Shown: positions 44,706-56,100 of the stretch, one piece after another | How positions within the stretch are numbered: the stretch's first letter is position 1 | Layout: each line of letters opens with the position of its first letter | Assembly: GCA_030435675.1 (NCBI GenBank) | Contig: CM059624.1 | Coordinates: 8,146,769-8,210,768, forward strand | Length of the DNA: 64,000 nucleotides | DNA from: Steinernema hermaphroditum | Taxonomy: Eukaryota > Nematoda > Chromadorea > Rhabditida > Steinernematidae | Direction: 5' to 3' | The notes under the pieces: generated by a model | What the model was told of the DNA's origin: nothing | Database searches by the model: none | What the model saw: the letters and a program-made list of their open reading frames with translations, nothing else | Translations under genes and position numbers: made by a program

Positions 44706-44771
44706 AAGTCGAAGTCTCGCTGAAAGTCCGCGCAGCCAGCTGCCCTGGGGCCCATTTCACCGGAGCACTAC

Positions 44772-44819
44772 ACTTGGGCGCACGTTCACTTGGGCGCACG
44801 TTCATTTGGGCGCATATGT
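44772..44819 (+). repeat. Left array of fold-back element A (16-bp units)
   Basis: Three consecutive 16-bp units starting at 44772, 44788 and 44804: ACTTGGGCGCACGTTC twice, then ATTTGGGCGCATATGT. The reverse complement of this unit forms the array at 45557-45660. Confidence 0.75.
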
Positions 44820-44991
44820 ATTTAAGTCCTAGTGAATTTTCCTCCTCTACAAGATGCTGCACAGAAAACAGGTGACCCTCATTACGAGGATGCGCCAACA
44901 GGTCGTTTTAAGAACGTTTTAAGGTCGTTTTAAGAATTACGGTCTTAAAAAAACATAGTTTTAGGACCTCGGGCGTGGAGTAAAGTGGGGC

Positions 44992-45008
44992 GGGGGGGGG
45001 GGGGGGGG
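44992..45008 (+). repeat. G17 homopolymer
   Basis: An uninterrupted run of about 17 G residues inside fold-back element A. It can form G-quadruplex structure and is prone to length error in sequencing. Confidence 0.8.
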
Positions 45009-45556
45009 CAAAGTCATAGTGAAGTGGGCTTCCCTACAAGATGCCGCGAAAAAAATACGCGATCGTCATTACAGGTATGGGTCAAATCAATAGCAGGAAC
45101 ATACGGTAGAATTGCAAAATTGGCCAGTTTACCTCATTTTCCTTGGCTGGGGGGAGTAAAGTAGGGTCTAATCGATAGAGCTCGCCTAGTTCTATGCAGC
45201 AGTACATCGAAATTACTATGTTTCATTGGCGGATTTCGCCTAAGAGGTTGACTTTTGTGGAAAAATCGTCAATTTGCCTTATGTTTTGCAATATGATCGT
45301 TTATCAAGCCACGTACTGTCGGGTAGACCTCTTTATGCCTACCCCAGCCGAGCAAAAAGGGGTAAACTGGCCATTTTTACTGTAAACTGCCCACGAATCC
45401 ACCGTATTTTACACTCCCACGCGACCGTCGCAGTACATTGCGAATTAAGGGATTTCGTTGCGGGACCACAATCGACCCACCCTTTGCCCACCCCTGCCCC
45501 GGCTTGGCTTAGGCGCAGGCTTAGGACTATGCCTATTGATTTTAAGCGAGCCCGAA

Positions 45557-45660
45557 GCCCAAATAAATGTGCGCCCAAATAAATGTGCGCCCAAATAAAT
45601 GTGCGCCCAAATAAATGTGCGCCCAAATAAATGTGCGCCCAAATAAATGTGCGCCCAAAT
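45557..45660 (+). repeat. Right array of fold-back element A
   Basis: GCCCAAATAAATGTGC repeated six times without change, plus a half unit, period 16 bp. The lack of divergence suggests recent expansion or homogenisation. Confidence 0.9.
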
Positions 45661-45670
45661 GATAGGTACC

Positions 45671-46397
45671 GCCATTTCACAAAGCGCAAATGCAATTCGC
45701 AATTGCGTTTGCGTTGTACAATTGCGTCGCAAACGCAAATCGCAATTGTGTTGCATGTTCAATGACTACGAATCCCTCTGTTTTTGGGAGCACATGTTCT
45801 TCTTTGTCGCTGAGCAGCTAGCACATCACTTCTTTTGTTGTCAGCAATTACTCCGACATACAGTAAACCGATGTTAGGAACGGGCCACAATTAGGTAAAT
45901 GTCGCATGTTCGTACCAATTTGGGAGACCTCTGCAAACTGATTTTGAGAAGATTTTAAGCCTTTGCTAATTTGTTAGTAAATTTCGTAGGTTCGACCTGC
46001 CTACAGCAGGTCATAATTAGGAAAGTTCGCACGTTCGGTTAAGCTGTGGATCACCACAGAAGGATGATTTAAGCCAACTTTGCCGGTTTTTGGTGGGGGC
46101 AGGTTAATCTGCGACCCACCTCTGGTCCCGCCACGAACACCCAAACACTTTTCGAGGTGAATATCCAGTGGTAGTCAGAAAGTGGTAGACACAGTGATAA
46201 AGCACGAAAAAACAGCTAATTCTGGGTCAAATTCTACAATTGCGTTCGGAAGTTTCGGAAGTTCACTGAATTGCGACGCAATTGCGTTTTGCGTTTTTGT
46301 GAAACCGAAGAATTGCGTTTGCGTAACTGCGTTTTGTGAAATCGACATTTGCGTCGCAATTGCGAATTGCGTTTGCGTTTGCGCTTTGTGAAATGGG
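45671..46397. mobile_element. Fold-back element B (about 730 bp)
   Basis: Inverted ends: GCCATTTCACAAAGCGCAAA at 45671-45690 and its near reverse complement at 46381-46397. Just inside, both arms consist of AATTGCG/TTTGCG repeats (45690-45750 and 46263-46385). The interior is non-coding. It abuts element A within about ten bases. Confidence 0.6.
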
Positions 46398-46409
46398 CCC
46401 CTGATGGTT

Positions 46410-46728
46410 CCCGGTTCGTCCGTTGTGCTCCACCGACGCGTTTCATTCGGATGCCATCCGGATCGCGTGTCTCCCGCGGAAACTGCCGAAGAAGCTCTTC
46501 AACTCCGACGTCCGCGCCGCCACCCGAGTTGAAGACAAATGCGCTGTGCTCCACCGCCACCGGAATCAGCTTTTCGCATCTCTGATCACCGCGCACACTG
46601 ATGGGATCGCCGTGTTCTACTCTGATGTGCCGAAGCCAGAAGAAGACCGGCGACTACGGAGTGACAATGTGTTTCTTGTGCGTATATATGACGTCTCGCA
46701 CGGCGTAAGCCTTAGATATGAGAAATAA
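46410..46728 (+). pseudogene. Relic of the dispersed gene family (copy 2, right part)
   Basis: An open frame beginning near 46423 and ending in TAA at 46728 includes LPKKLFNSDVRAATRVEDKC, then HTDGIAVFYSDVPKPEEDRR and YDVSHGVSLRYEK. Residues HTDGIAVF(Y/N)SDV and EE(D)RRL are shared with the relic ending at 7872. No signal peptide or known domain is seen. It could be the 3' exon of an active gene, but the left part is separated by two transposable elements. Confidence 0.45.
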
Positions 46729-47285
46729 ACTCGAAATAAACTCGAACCTCGAAATCACCGTCGGCTTGATTTCAACCTTTAAAACCTCTCAATATATTAT
46801 GTTCTCCTCTGAGTTCATCGAATCTCTGGTAGAGGAAGGCACCCGGTAAAAGGCGACCGGGTCCAGCTCGGACCTTCTCTGCGTTTCCCTCTTGACCCTA
46901 GTTATTCTTCTTCACTCCTGACCAAAGATTAACTTACAGAACTCCGTAAACGCTCTATCCTAACTGTAAACATGCAAGTTATGGGTACGATCGATTACTC
47001 AGCTGTTGTCGTCGTCAGCTGCAATTCTGGTTTTTTCCATCCCCTCGACGGCTTCCGACAAATTCGTCGTTTGTTTCCTTCCGCGCCGCCCTTGGAAAGT
47101 ACTTGGTTTAGACCCTCTACGCTCTGTTTTCGGCCCCTTCCGCGTGAGTCACCATCGCGATCTCGGCGACCTCTCTAGCCAGCGTGCCATCCAAGCGGTG
47201 AACAAACACAGTCCGCCCTTCGCCAAACGCTCGCTCCGGAATCTATAAAACGCACGTCTTCTCCAGATCAGACGTCCGGTGTACG
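46729..47285. other. Intergenic region upstream of pepsin-inhibitor-like gene 2
   Basis: About 560 bp, no gene or repeat recognised. It contains the promoter of the downstream gene. Confidence 0.35.
47243..47250 (+). promoter_or_regulatory. TATA box of pepsin-inhibitor-like gene 2
   Basis: CTATAAAA, 36 bases upstream of the ATG at 47286, the same arrangement as upstream of 43588. Confidence 0.65.
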
Positions 47286-47950
47286 ATGTTTCTTTCGTCC
47301 TGTTTTGCTCTGTTTCTTCTCGGCGGAGTTGCCCTCGCCGAGATCGAGAACCCCGGCTCTCAAGTCACTCCTCATGGCGATCTCCAGCCCAGGGGGCATT
47401 CCTCCTCTTCCTTCCACTCTTCTTCCTTCCAGAGCAACTTTGTCGTGAACAACGGAAGTAGTCAAAGTAGCTACCAATTCGTCCATGGAAACTGCATAGT
47501 TTCGGTAAGTGGCGATGAGAATAAAAACATGCTATGGATGTAGCGTAGGACGGAGTGGTCAACGACAATGGAAACAAGCGCCCTCTGACTGGTAGGGAAC
47601 TCCCTTAGAACTAAAAACAAAGTCCATTGCAGAGCAGGAGAAGCAGAAAATCGAACAGTACGAAACTGACATGCAACAGTACGGCTTTGACTTTTCGAAA
47701 TATGTATGAGGAGAAGGGTTACTATAGAGAACCGAGTATATTCCAGATGCAAGAGTTCACGCAGAACATGATGCGTCAGGTGTTCAGCGGCTTCGGAATG
47801 AACTTCCCCTTTGAAAACAATCGCCGTCAGACCGAAGCCCCTGCGGCACAGCCCATGGCGCCGAAGATGCCCCAAGTGCCCTGCTTCTGCGAATCGTGCA
47901 AACAGAACCAGATCGGAAACACTTCGTCGCGTTCAGAAGTCGAAAAGTAA
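47286..47950 (+). CDS. Secreted pepsin-inhibitor-3-like protein, copy 2
   Basis: Exons 47286-47504, 47549-47591, 47633-47703 and 47747-47950 sum to 537 nt (178 residues). The signal peptide is MFLSSCFALFLLGGVALA. A Ser-rich stretch (HSSSSFHSSSF) precedes the core GNCIVSDGVVNDNGNKRPLT, then EQEKQKIEQYETDMQQYGFD; it ends VPCFCESCKQNQ. The order C, N-D-N-G-x-K-R-x-L-T, glutamate-rich helix and P-C-F-C-x-S-C is the same as in the copy at 43588. One extra intron interrupts the core right after L-T. Polyadenylation signal AATAAA is at 47988-47993. Confidence 0.7.
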
Positions 47951-48310
47951 ATCTGTCGAAGAAGCTCTGTTTCCCCTCCGCGTCACAATAAATATTTTCT
48001 GAGCCCTCTCATCCCCACCTTATCCATGTCCTTCGAGAGAGCCTTGATCCCCGCACTAGGCCGAGATCTGCCCCTTCCTGGCAACTCCTCTCGCGCTCGT
48101 CTCTGCATGCCCAGCGGCGCGAATGTTCTCGAACATTCGTTCGTCAGGGTCCCGCGCGGAAGTCGCGATTCGAGCGGCGGTTCTTCTGTCTCGAATCGCC
48201 GTCAGTCGGCTGAGGGGCGCTCTGCCTCACGGTCTTCCGTTTCTGCTACGCCTCTCGAATTTCTCTCTGCTGTTGCTAATTGAATTGCTACTGTTTCAGG
48301 TGTCACCATC
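47951..48310. other. Intergenic region and FKBP leader
   Basis: About 360 bp. TTTCAG lies eleven bases upstream of the FKBP ATG. No other feature was recognised. Confidence 0.35.
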
Positions 48311-49819
48311 ATGACTGCAACGAACGAAGCTCCTGAAATCGATGTGTCCCCCGCACAGGTACATTTATCCTGAACACTACAATCGTATTTGTTGTTTTGC
48401 TACAGGATGGTGGAGTGTTGAAAACTGTGCTTCAAGAGGGTACTGGCGAGGATACTCCTGTGACCGGCGATGTGGTTTACGTCCACTATGTTGGTCGCTT
48501 GGAGAACGGTGAAGAATTCGATTCGTCTATCAAAACGAATACGCCGTTCCATTTCACTTTGGGCGAAGGACAAGTCATCAAAGGATGGGAACTCGTCGCG
48601 CCGACGATGAAAGCCGGAGAGAAGGCTCTCGTCAAGATCGGTCCGAAATATGGTTATGGAGCTGCTGGGCGGCCCCCAACAATCCCACCAAACTCCACTC
48701 TCATCTTTGAGATGGAGCTCTTGCGATGGACTGGTGAAGACATCAGTCCTGATTTTGATGGATCGATCTACAAGCGTGTGATCGCCCCTGGTGAAAAGCA
48801 CAAAAATCCCAGCGATTTCGCCCGAGTGAAAGGTGAAAGTCGAAATGCGCCTCAATTTTTTACGTTTATTTTTAGTCCACGCCGTTGGAGAGTATAACGG
48901 ACAAGCGTTCCTTGACGAAGATCTGGATTACATCTTGGGTGAAGGAAGTATCTACAATCTACCAGACGGTGTGGACAAGGCGCTGCGCCGGTTCACGAAA
49001 GGCGAAAAGGCTAGGGTTACTCTCTCAACTCCATACAATTATGGAACCGAACCTCCCAAGGGTTTGGAAGTTGAGATTCCTCCTAACGCAGAAATTGTTT
49101 TCGTTCTCTTCCTCAAAGACTTTGAAGCTGTATGTGTTAGAGTATTTTTCGTATTTACGATAGTGGTATTTAGAAGAAGCACCTGTGGGAGATGGACGAA
49201 GTCGAGAAGTTGGCTGAAGCGGCTGAGCACAAGGAAAAGGGAAATATGTTTCTGAAGGCAAACAATTACAAGGTTGCCCTCGACAAGTACCGAGCTGTCA
49301 TCAGCATGCTCGAAACTGATCGAAACGTTAGTGATGAAAGGAAGGTAGAATGGCGCAACATGCGAGTTACTTGTTACACAAACAGGTATAGCTAGCCAGC
49401 GAGATTTTAATGATGTGCTGTTTCTTACAGTGCGCTCGTTGAACTGAAGAGAGGTCAGGCGGCTGAAGCCATTCGATTGTGCCAGAAGGTTCTGGAGCAG
49501 GATGCGAACAATGTGAAGGGTGTTTACCGAATGGCTGAAGCCCTCAGTATGCGCAAGGATTATGAGGAAGCTATCAAGAATTACCAACGGGTTATTGAGT
49601 TGGATCCTTCCAACAAAGCGGCTCTGCAGAAGATGAATGAGTGTGCGCAGAAGTTGGAGGCTCAAAAGAATGCCGAGAAGAAGCGCTACGCAAAGTTGTT
49701 CAAGAAGATGCGGACTGAAGACGAGGACGTGTCTAAGGTAAGACATACGCAGTATTTGACAGATATTGATGTATTGCTAGGTCGTTACTGATGTTGTCGA
49801 TGCTGCGGCAGTGCAGTAA
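48311..49819 (+). CDS. fkb-6: FKBP4/5-like immunophilin (two FKBP domains and TPRs)
   Basis: Six or seven exons, about 420 residues. The first FKBP domain is complete: VYVHYVGRLENGEEFDSSIK, then FTLGEGQVIKGWELVAPTMK, then YGYGAAGRPPTIPPNSTLIF. The second is degenerate (FLDEDLDYILGEGSIYNLPD; PPKGLEVEIPPNAEIVFVLF), as in FKBP51/52. Three TPR units follow (EHKEKGNMFLKANNYKVALD; VYRMAEALSMRKDYEEAIKN), and these bind the Hsp90 C-terminus. The family catalyses prolyl cis-trans isomerisation and acts as an Hsp90 co-chaperone. The last short exon encodes VVTDVVDAAAVQ, with TAA at 49817-49819. Start: ATG 48311, after TTTCAG-GTGTCACCATC. Confidence 0.9.
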
Positions 49820-50210
49820 GGATTCCTTTTCTTTGGGAAGAAATGTGATGTGGCTACAACGAGATCTCCTCTTCAATTCCGTTATAATAAGTGTTAATTG
49901 TGTAATGAATAAGTCTATTTCCATGCTTGTGTCGCCACCTAGCCACTAAAACACACAGTCGCGATGGAAGTGCATCGCGACGTTGCCCGCTCTTGGCAGC
50001 TTTCGGCGGCGGACTGCAAGCGACGCTTTTACGATACGCCGCGCTGCTGTGGACATTCAGAGGTCACAATACATTGATGTGACGATCGTCTTGCTGCGTG
50101 CATTCGAACAGAACTAATCGCGTGTAGAGAGTTGCTCTATAACTGTTAAGGCGTCGTAATCAGAGCTGTGTTTCTACTGCCGACTGTACTGCTCATCTTA
50201 ATCTGCTGAC
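49820..50210. other. Intergenic region
   Basis: About 390 bp between the FKBP stop and the small ubiquitin-like gene. A 37-codon ORF around 49965-50078 has no recognised similarity. Confidence 0.35.
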
Positions 50211-50533
50211 ATGATCGTGTTCGTCAAGGTAGGCGTGATGTTTTCACTTCTTTCCAATCGGCGCTGTTTCAGAACGAAAAAGGTGTGTGCATGCCGATGT
50301 ATCTGAATCCTCAGGATAAAGTCACCATGGTGGGTGACACGTAATTCCCCCCACGCGTCAGTCCTATTCAGGTTTGGTCCGAAATCTGTTACTCCGAAGC
50401 CATCAGCGAGAATCAACTCAAGGGAAAGAGTCTCTTCAGCCGGAACGGGACGAAACTCGATCGCTCAAAGACCCTCGAGGAGTGCGGGATTGAGCACGGC
50501 GCCGTTGTTCTTCTGCTTCCTGAGGCGCGCTGA
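50211..50533 (+). CDS. Small ubiquitin-fold-like protein, 78 residues
   Basis: Exons 50211-50228, 50273-50329 and 50372-50533 total 237 nt. It begins MIVFVKNEKGVCM and has the spacing of a ubiquitin fold: first beta hairpin, V-x-x-x-x-I-x(n)-I helix region, then SLFSRNGTKLDRSKTLEECG and IEHGAVVLLLPEAR. The last strand is like the G-x-x-L-x-L-L end of ubiquitin. The C-terminus is EAR, not the di-glycine needed for conjugation, so it would act as a free ubiquitin-like module. Its function is unknown. The fold assignment is by pattern only. Confidence 0.55.
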
Positions 50534-50962
50534 TCGGCTGGCGCCCCTCTGCAATAGGTGATGCATATCGTTTTCTCGCTTTTTGACTCAATAAGACCAT
50601 GTCATGTCCAGCGGATGTACTCCGGTTTCGGCGGTCAGATTAAGGATGTGGATCCGCTCGCGAACGATCCATTATGCGTAATCGACTCGCGACAATGCAA
50701 CAACTTGATCTCTTTTTTGTTCTTCAGTTGGTTTCGGTCGATTCCGCGCAGAGCGAGATGGGGAAAACAGGTAGCCTTCGCGGGCGATTACGACGCGGAT
50801 TAGTAGGTGCCCTGCGCTGGTGAATCAGTGTCAGTGTCAGAGTTTATTATTACTTTGAGCGATACAAGCGGAACGTCGAGCAAATAGAAGTATGTTGTCG
50901 ATTTATACAACGCGCTAAGGCACATGACCGGGAAGGGGAAGGGGAGGGGAAACCGGCAAATC
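50534..50962. other. Intergenic region; possible small ORF
   Basis: About 430 bp. A fragment starting RMYSGFGGQIKDVDPLAND near 50612 has plausible splice sites around it, but no joining gives a convincing protein. It may be 3' UTR or an unrecognised small gene. Confidence 0.3.
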
Positions 50963-51525
50963 CTAGAAGAACAGGAACTTCGTTACGAGAAGGATGAGGA
51001 CGAGGCCAACTCCCAGTGTCGAACTCGAGTTGCACAGTTGGTCACTGAAATCCATTTTGCAGCTTTAGTGGTTACGGCGTAGCGGATTGCAGCAAATTGT
51101 TTTGTTGTCAAACTTTACGCTTTTCAGTGCATCCCACTCAAGTTGAGTGGGATGCACTGGAGCTCCAGAAAAAGCACTTTCAAGTAGAACCACAAAAGGG
51201 TTTGCGGGAATCCGGTTCCCTTGACATCTCTACTCACCTACAGCAACAAATATACCCCAAATTGCTGATACTTTGACACGAATCGAATATTCTATATGTT
51301 TGACAGATCGAGGAAACGCCCGTTCCATCACAATACCGTACCTGAAACCAGAGGGTCAACGACACCGTATGCCGTCGAAACTACCGTGTCGAATCCGAGG
51401 GTTTGTTTGATGCAGCTGAGGCTTGGGCACTCGATGACCTGCAACTGGCTACCGGAGTAGCACTGGATGGCGGCAGCGGATCCGGAGAGGGCGAACAGGA
51501 GGAAGAGGGTCGAGGAGAGACTCAT
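50963..51525 (-). CDS. Ly6 three-finger GPI-anchored protein, 108 residues
   Basis: Exons 51525-51385, 51341-51238 and 51044-50963 sum to 327 nt. The signal peptide is MSLSSTLFLLFALSGSAAA. The mature protein shows the Ly6 cysteine plan: IQCYSGS, ECPSLSCIKQ, RYCDGTGVSSICQTY, SCQ, ICCCSDQLCN. The closing C-C-x-x-D-x-C-N is the Ly6 hallmark. The tail SSSTLGVGLVLILLVTKFLF is a GPI-attachment signal. Nematode proteins of this sort are surface proteins of nerve or muscle in several known cases (for example ODR-2). It is one of two Ly6 genes in this window. Splicing gives one continuous frame, which supports the model. Confidence 0.78.
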
Positions 51526-53130
51526 AGCCTGGAATGGGGGTTACGGCAGTCACAAAGAGTTCTCCAATTACGGCGATTTTGTGGGTCGCCGCCGATTCTA
51601 TTGTCACTACTTGTGCAATTTATAATTAGCGTTCGATCCGCAAGGCTCCGAGAGGGCGCCGCGAGAATCTCGAACGCATTTGGTTAATTACACGGCGCGG
51701 GGCTGAGGAGAAACAGAAGGGAGTGAATCGAATTTGGGTCGGAGGACTGATTAGCGGCCCTTCAAAAGTTAATTGGAAAATTGTCGACGGCAACGGGAGC
51801 GTTGGAGGCGAGGAATCGCGAGAGACTGGTTGGGAGGCGACTGAGGCGTCGAGTGATTCGATTATGGCCGGGCACGAAGGAAAACAGTTCGCCGAGGCCA
51901 GGCGGGGGGGGACGGTCTGAGGGTCGCCGCGCTCGAGGCAGCGAATGCGAGGCTGACGGAAACACCGAATATGATGAGTTCGACGCGGCCGTCCGTGTTT
52001 GGAGGTTGAGGTGCGCACCTCGGCGGAAGAGGCGGCGCTTTGGCGATTGATCCGATCGACCCCCTTCACCTCGAGTTCAGCGCTGAAAAACACCCAATTA
52101 TCCGCATGTTCTCATTTGCATAAGCCGTCTTGGAACGGACCGCCCTCTCTGGAAGCGCCGTCTTCCACGAGAAGCCGCCCTCCAGCGGCTCTAGAGGGGA
52201 GACGGAACGGTGCATTCCAGAATGACCCCCGAAGAATCGCCGCTAATTGTCCCCGACTTCCGCTTGTCCCTCTGCTCCCATTGCTCAGACAGCCACAAAT
52301 CACGGCTTCGCCATCTGGTGTCCACCGGATACGGCGTGCAGCCAACCGTCCCATGCGACAAAGAGTCCGCTCCGGCTTAACCTCAAAAAACGGCTCAGCT
52401 CCGATCCTCCGATCAATCAACTCTTCCGGTGCCAGAAGACACCTGCAAGGCCTCCTCCTCATTTGCATAACTTTTTCTGTTTCCTTCGTCGCGCACTGCT
52501 CAAGGTCGCCGAACAATTGGACAGCGAAGATACTCTTATCGATGCGCCAATTTGTTGTGACGAGTGCAGGTGTTGCGCGGAAACGACTGTCCGACTGGAC
52601 TCGGCAAACAATGCCGCTATTGTGTCCTCTGTTTATTCTTTGCACGGAGCTTGAACGATGTTTATGGATCTACAATGACATAATATATATTCATAACAAA
52701 TAGATCGATTTAATTATATATAAAAGGACAGAGTTCAGTTGAAAGTAGATTTGAGACGGGGGTACGACATCAATAGGATCGTGGAACAACAGATGATCAG
52801 TGAAAACCAGCATACGTAGACCGTTAGAAATCTCAGGAGTCAAATTTGGGAAGTAACTAGGGAAGAATCTCTTGTTCGGGAGCGAATATCACAAAGGGTG
52901 TGGAAAATAAATATTCTAAGCAGGAGATTTAGTTGACATCACTATACAAAGAGAAACGGAGAAAAGGAGGAAAGCGTCCGATTGAAGGTAGTTTGAAACA
53001 GACATACATTGGAGTTATGCACGAGACGGGGAGAAAGAGAAGTGTCGGATCTGAAAAGGATACTGTAATGGCGTCAGCGTCATTTTCCACCGACCATATA
53101 ATATTCACCGGACTGAATGACTGAAAGACG
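51526..53130. other. 1.6-kb gene-free block between Ly6 and HIF-1
   Basis: The left part (51.55-52.6 kb) is GC-rich with AT cores: TATAATTAGC at 51621, GTTAATTA at 51683, and octamer ATTTGCAT at 52114-52121 and 52461-52468. A 177-codon reverse frame (52112-52645) lacks recognised features. The right part is AT-rich and probably includes the HIF-1 3' UTR. Confidence 0.35.
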
Positions 53131-56100
53131 TTAATACAACTGATCTTCCAGGAAGTTGCTCCGGATATTTAGGCCATTTCCAGGGCACATCGACTGATTG
53201 TCCATGGAGACATTTATGGGCCCGAACGAATTCATCCAGTCTTCGGACACATCATCGCCGAAAAGTCCTTGGAGATCGGCAGGGAGCGAATTGGTCAGTT
53301 GCAACATTTCCTCGTGCGCGACGAAAGGAGCCAAGGACTGAAGATTGTCTTGACAATCAACGTAAAGCTGCGAATAATCTGAAATGGCGAAATTAAGGAA
53401 GTGTACACAAATCAAAGAGTGGTGATTTGCGAAAGTCTAGTGTGAAAGCACTAACACTAACCACGGAATAGAGTTGAAATATTAGGCAAAGCACAAAAAG
53501 ATACTGACCAGATGGAGATTTATGCATGCTGCCGTCGTTCGTTTGTTGGGAGAAGTTAATGACACGTTCGGGTTTATTATGGCTTGCAGGTTTGGTTGAC
53601 TGTTCAACTCTCATAGGAACGAGCTGCTGAGGCTCGAGTTGACCAAAAGGTCTTCGCATTCCGGGACGAGTAGACGTTTCCGCGGAGGTGGCGCACTGAG
53701 CTGGTCGTCTGGAGAAATCGTCAGCAGGGGTAGAAGGCACATTGGAGTACACAACGTATCTTGTTCCGACGTTATTTCTGTAGGCATTAGTACCGGACAC
53801 AAGGTTGTAGCCATCTGTAACAACAGCAAACACACTCACTAAACTACATCAACAACAGAAACAGAAGTGCACATGTGTTAGCCGAAGCACGTTATGAAAG
53901 AGGAATGATACTTACCGGATTGAGAAATGGGGGGTACAGCACGGTTGGTGGTTCGCATGCCTGCGACGTTGACGGACGGCATGTATGACTTGGAGCTCCG
54001 GTTGGCTCCTTCGGAAGGGGACTGCAGGTTGCACTCGGCGATTCCGGCAGCAAGCGGGGACCACTCCATTGGTGAGGCTCCTTCGTTTTGCCCATTTCCT
54101 AAATTTCAAGATGAGCTCGATTTTCCACATGTGTCGATTACCGTTGGAGGAGAGTGGGGAAGATCGATAGGATCCGCACAGTCGATCACCCATGGCAGAG
54201 GCTGAAGTGGAACGATCAGAGTTATTCGATCGCTCGTGTCGGTAGAGTGGCGCAGACGAATCCTTTCCGCGTCTTCCGGAGTGTTCAGGAGACTCTCGAC
54301 GAGAAGGGTCATAGTAGGCGGAGACGGTGAGTGGCGGGTCGTCTCCGATATAGGGTCTTCGATGCATGTTGTCGAAATCGGCTTCTAAAGTTCCCCGTTG
54401 CATGACTGAGCTACGCAACGATGACAAACCTCGATCGTCTTGGTTTGATCGCATATTTTGTTCGAATCCGTTGGTAAAGGGCGCAGGGCTGTCTGGATGG
54501 TCTCGAAAAAGCCACTGGAGCACGTCATCGTAGCTGTTCTTTCGGGCGATTTGTCCCTCTGAAAAACGCAAACTAAGATAGATGTACAGAGATCACAAGA
54601 ACGGTGCCGGAACTTAGAGGTTCGGCGGGAAATGGCATATGTGCGGCGGCTTCGAACGATGTCAGAGACAATCAGAAACGAAATCATTGAACACTTTAAA
54701 ACAAAAGCGTAGTGAGGGATCATCACAGGATGAAGCGGAACATGGACAGAAACAGGAGGATAAGCGAGGTCAAAACGTAGGGTAATGTTAGCAGAAAAAA
54801 CGAACGTTAAAAACATATGATTCTGTGCCTCTGACATCGTCTTCGCCCGACGAACTGCGGAAAGAAGTGATCGGCCGTCGCCGCTTAGCAAAAGTGTTAA
54901 CCGGAGAAACCTCTAGCGATCGCTTTCGGTTTTCTCCCAGCGCCGGGGCACTCTCTTCTAAACGTAGAGGCAGAAGACGCTTACGTGTTGAGGGACGACC
55001 GAAGTCGCCTTCCGAAGCACCGACGGGACCGTACTCTTCCAAATTCGTCGGAATCTGGCCGGTCAAGGAAGCTTCGTTTGAAATGAGTGGAGTGAAATCT
55101 ACACAATCCACAAATTGGGGCTGACGACCAAGGTATTCTGAAGCACAATACTGTAAATAAGCTAAGCAGATCTTTTAGCATACCCGCAGCATCGTCAGGC
55201 TCCTGCTTGATGACTACAGGGAGCGCTCCCGAAGTGAGATTGAGTTCCACGTCCTGAGCTGATGAGGCGTCCGTTTGAGCTCCCAAAAAGTAGTGAGTAC
55301 AGATAATGTACTGCTCCTTTTTTCCCCGGATGGTATGGTTTACAGTAATAGCGTCAGTCTGAACCCAGATAACATTCTTGGCAGCTCCCAATATGCGATA
55401 GAAGGAGGTGCGGCAATGTGATTTGACCAGCAGATCACGAATCCAGTCCGAAACTCGAGCAACATCACCAGGGTGCACTAGGTCATAGAAAGACGAGCCG
55501 ATAAGCGAGCGTTGGTTAGAACGAACAATCTTGTTCATACTACAATAAAAAACGTTAACGTCTACCGTAAGGACACAGTGGACTCACTTCTCGCTGATGA
55601 AGCTGATCTTCATATCACATGTGTGGCGGGTCATGCCAGTTCCAGTGGTGTATTCTCCATTCTTGGAAGTGACTCCGCTCATCGTGTTGGACACGCTATT
55701 TCCGGTACCTGCCGGATTTGTAGAGCAGTGCATCAAATTCACGTGGTTGTTACCGGAGTAGCAAACTGTACGGTAGCAGACCCAGACAGGCTGAAAGTGT
55801 AAGACATGTACATCTTTTTGGCGAGAAACACTCGTACCTTATAGATTGCCGACTTCAAATTCAGATTACGACCTCTTGGACTAATAACTGATTTCATGCG
55901 GATAACAATCGTCCTCGTGACGAGGCTGGAGTCATTCCCGCTGCCATTTGATTTGGCTTTGTTGGCTTGAGCCATTTTCATGTAGGCTTCGTAATCCTTC
56001 TGGTTTGTGAACTCACGCAAATGGCGGCCAACCAGATCGGTTTGGGTGATTCCCAAGTAGATTGAAACACTCTCCGTCACATATAAGATCAGCCCGTCCA

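Larger units (their letters stand above)
44772..45660. mobile_element. Fold-back element A (889 bp)
   Basis: Bounded by inverted arrays of a 16-bp unit: three on the left, about six and a half on the right. The interior has no ORF with recognised domains, so the element is non-autonomous. Part of its right interior (45490-45545) resembles, in reverse complement, the sequence at 7150-7260. Target-site duplications were not identified. Confidence 0.6.

Noticed and set aside
45557..45660. Possible CRISPR-like array
   Set aside because: Units are 16 bp with no unique spacers, in a nuclear eukaryotic sequence; it is a tandem repeat in a fold-back element.
52112..52645. 177-codon reverse ORF
   Set aside because: No recognised motif, no splice support, and GC-rich context where such ORFs arise by chance.
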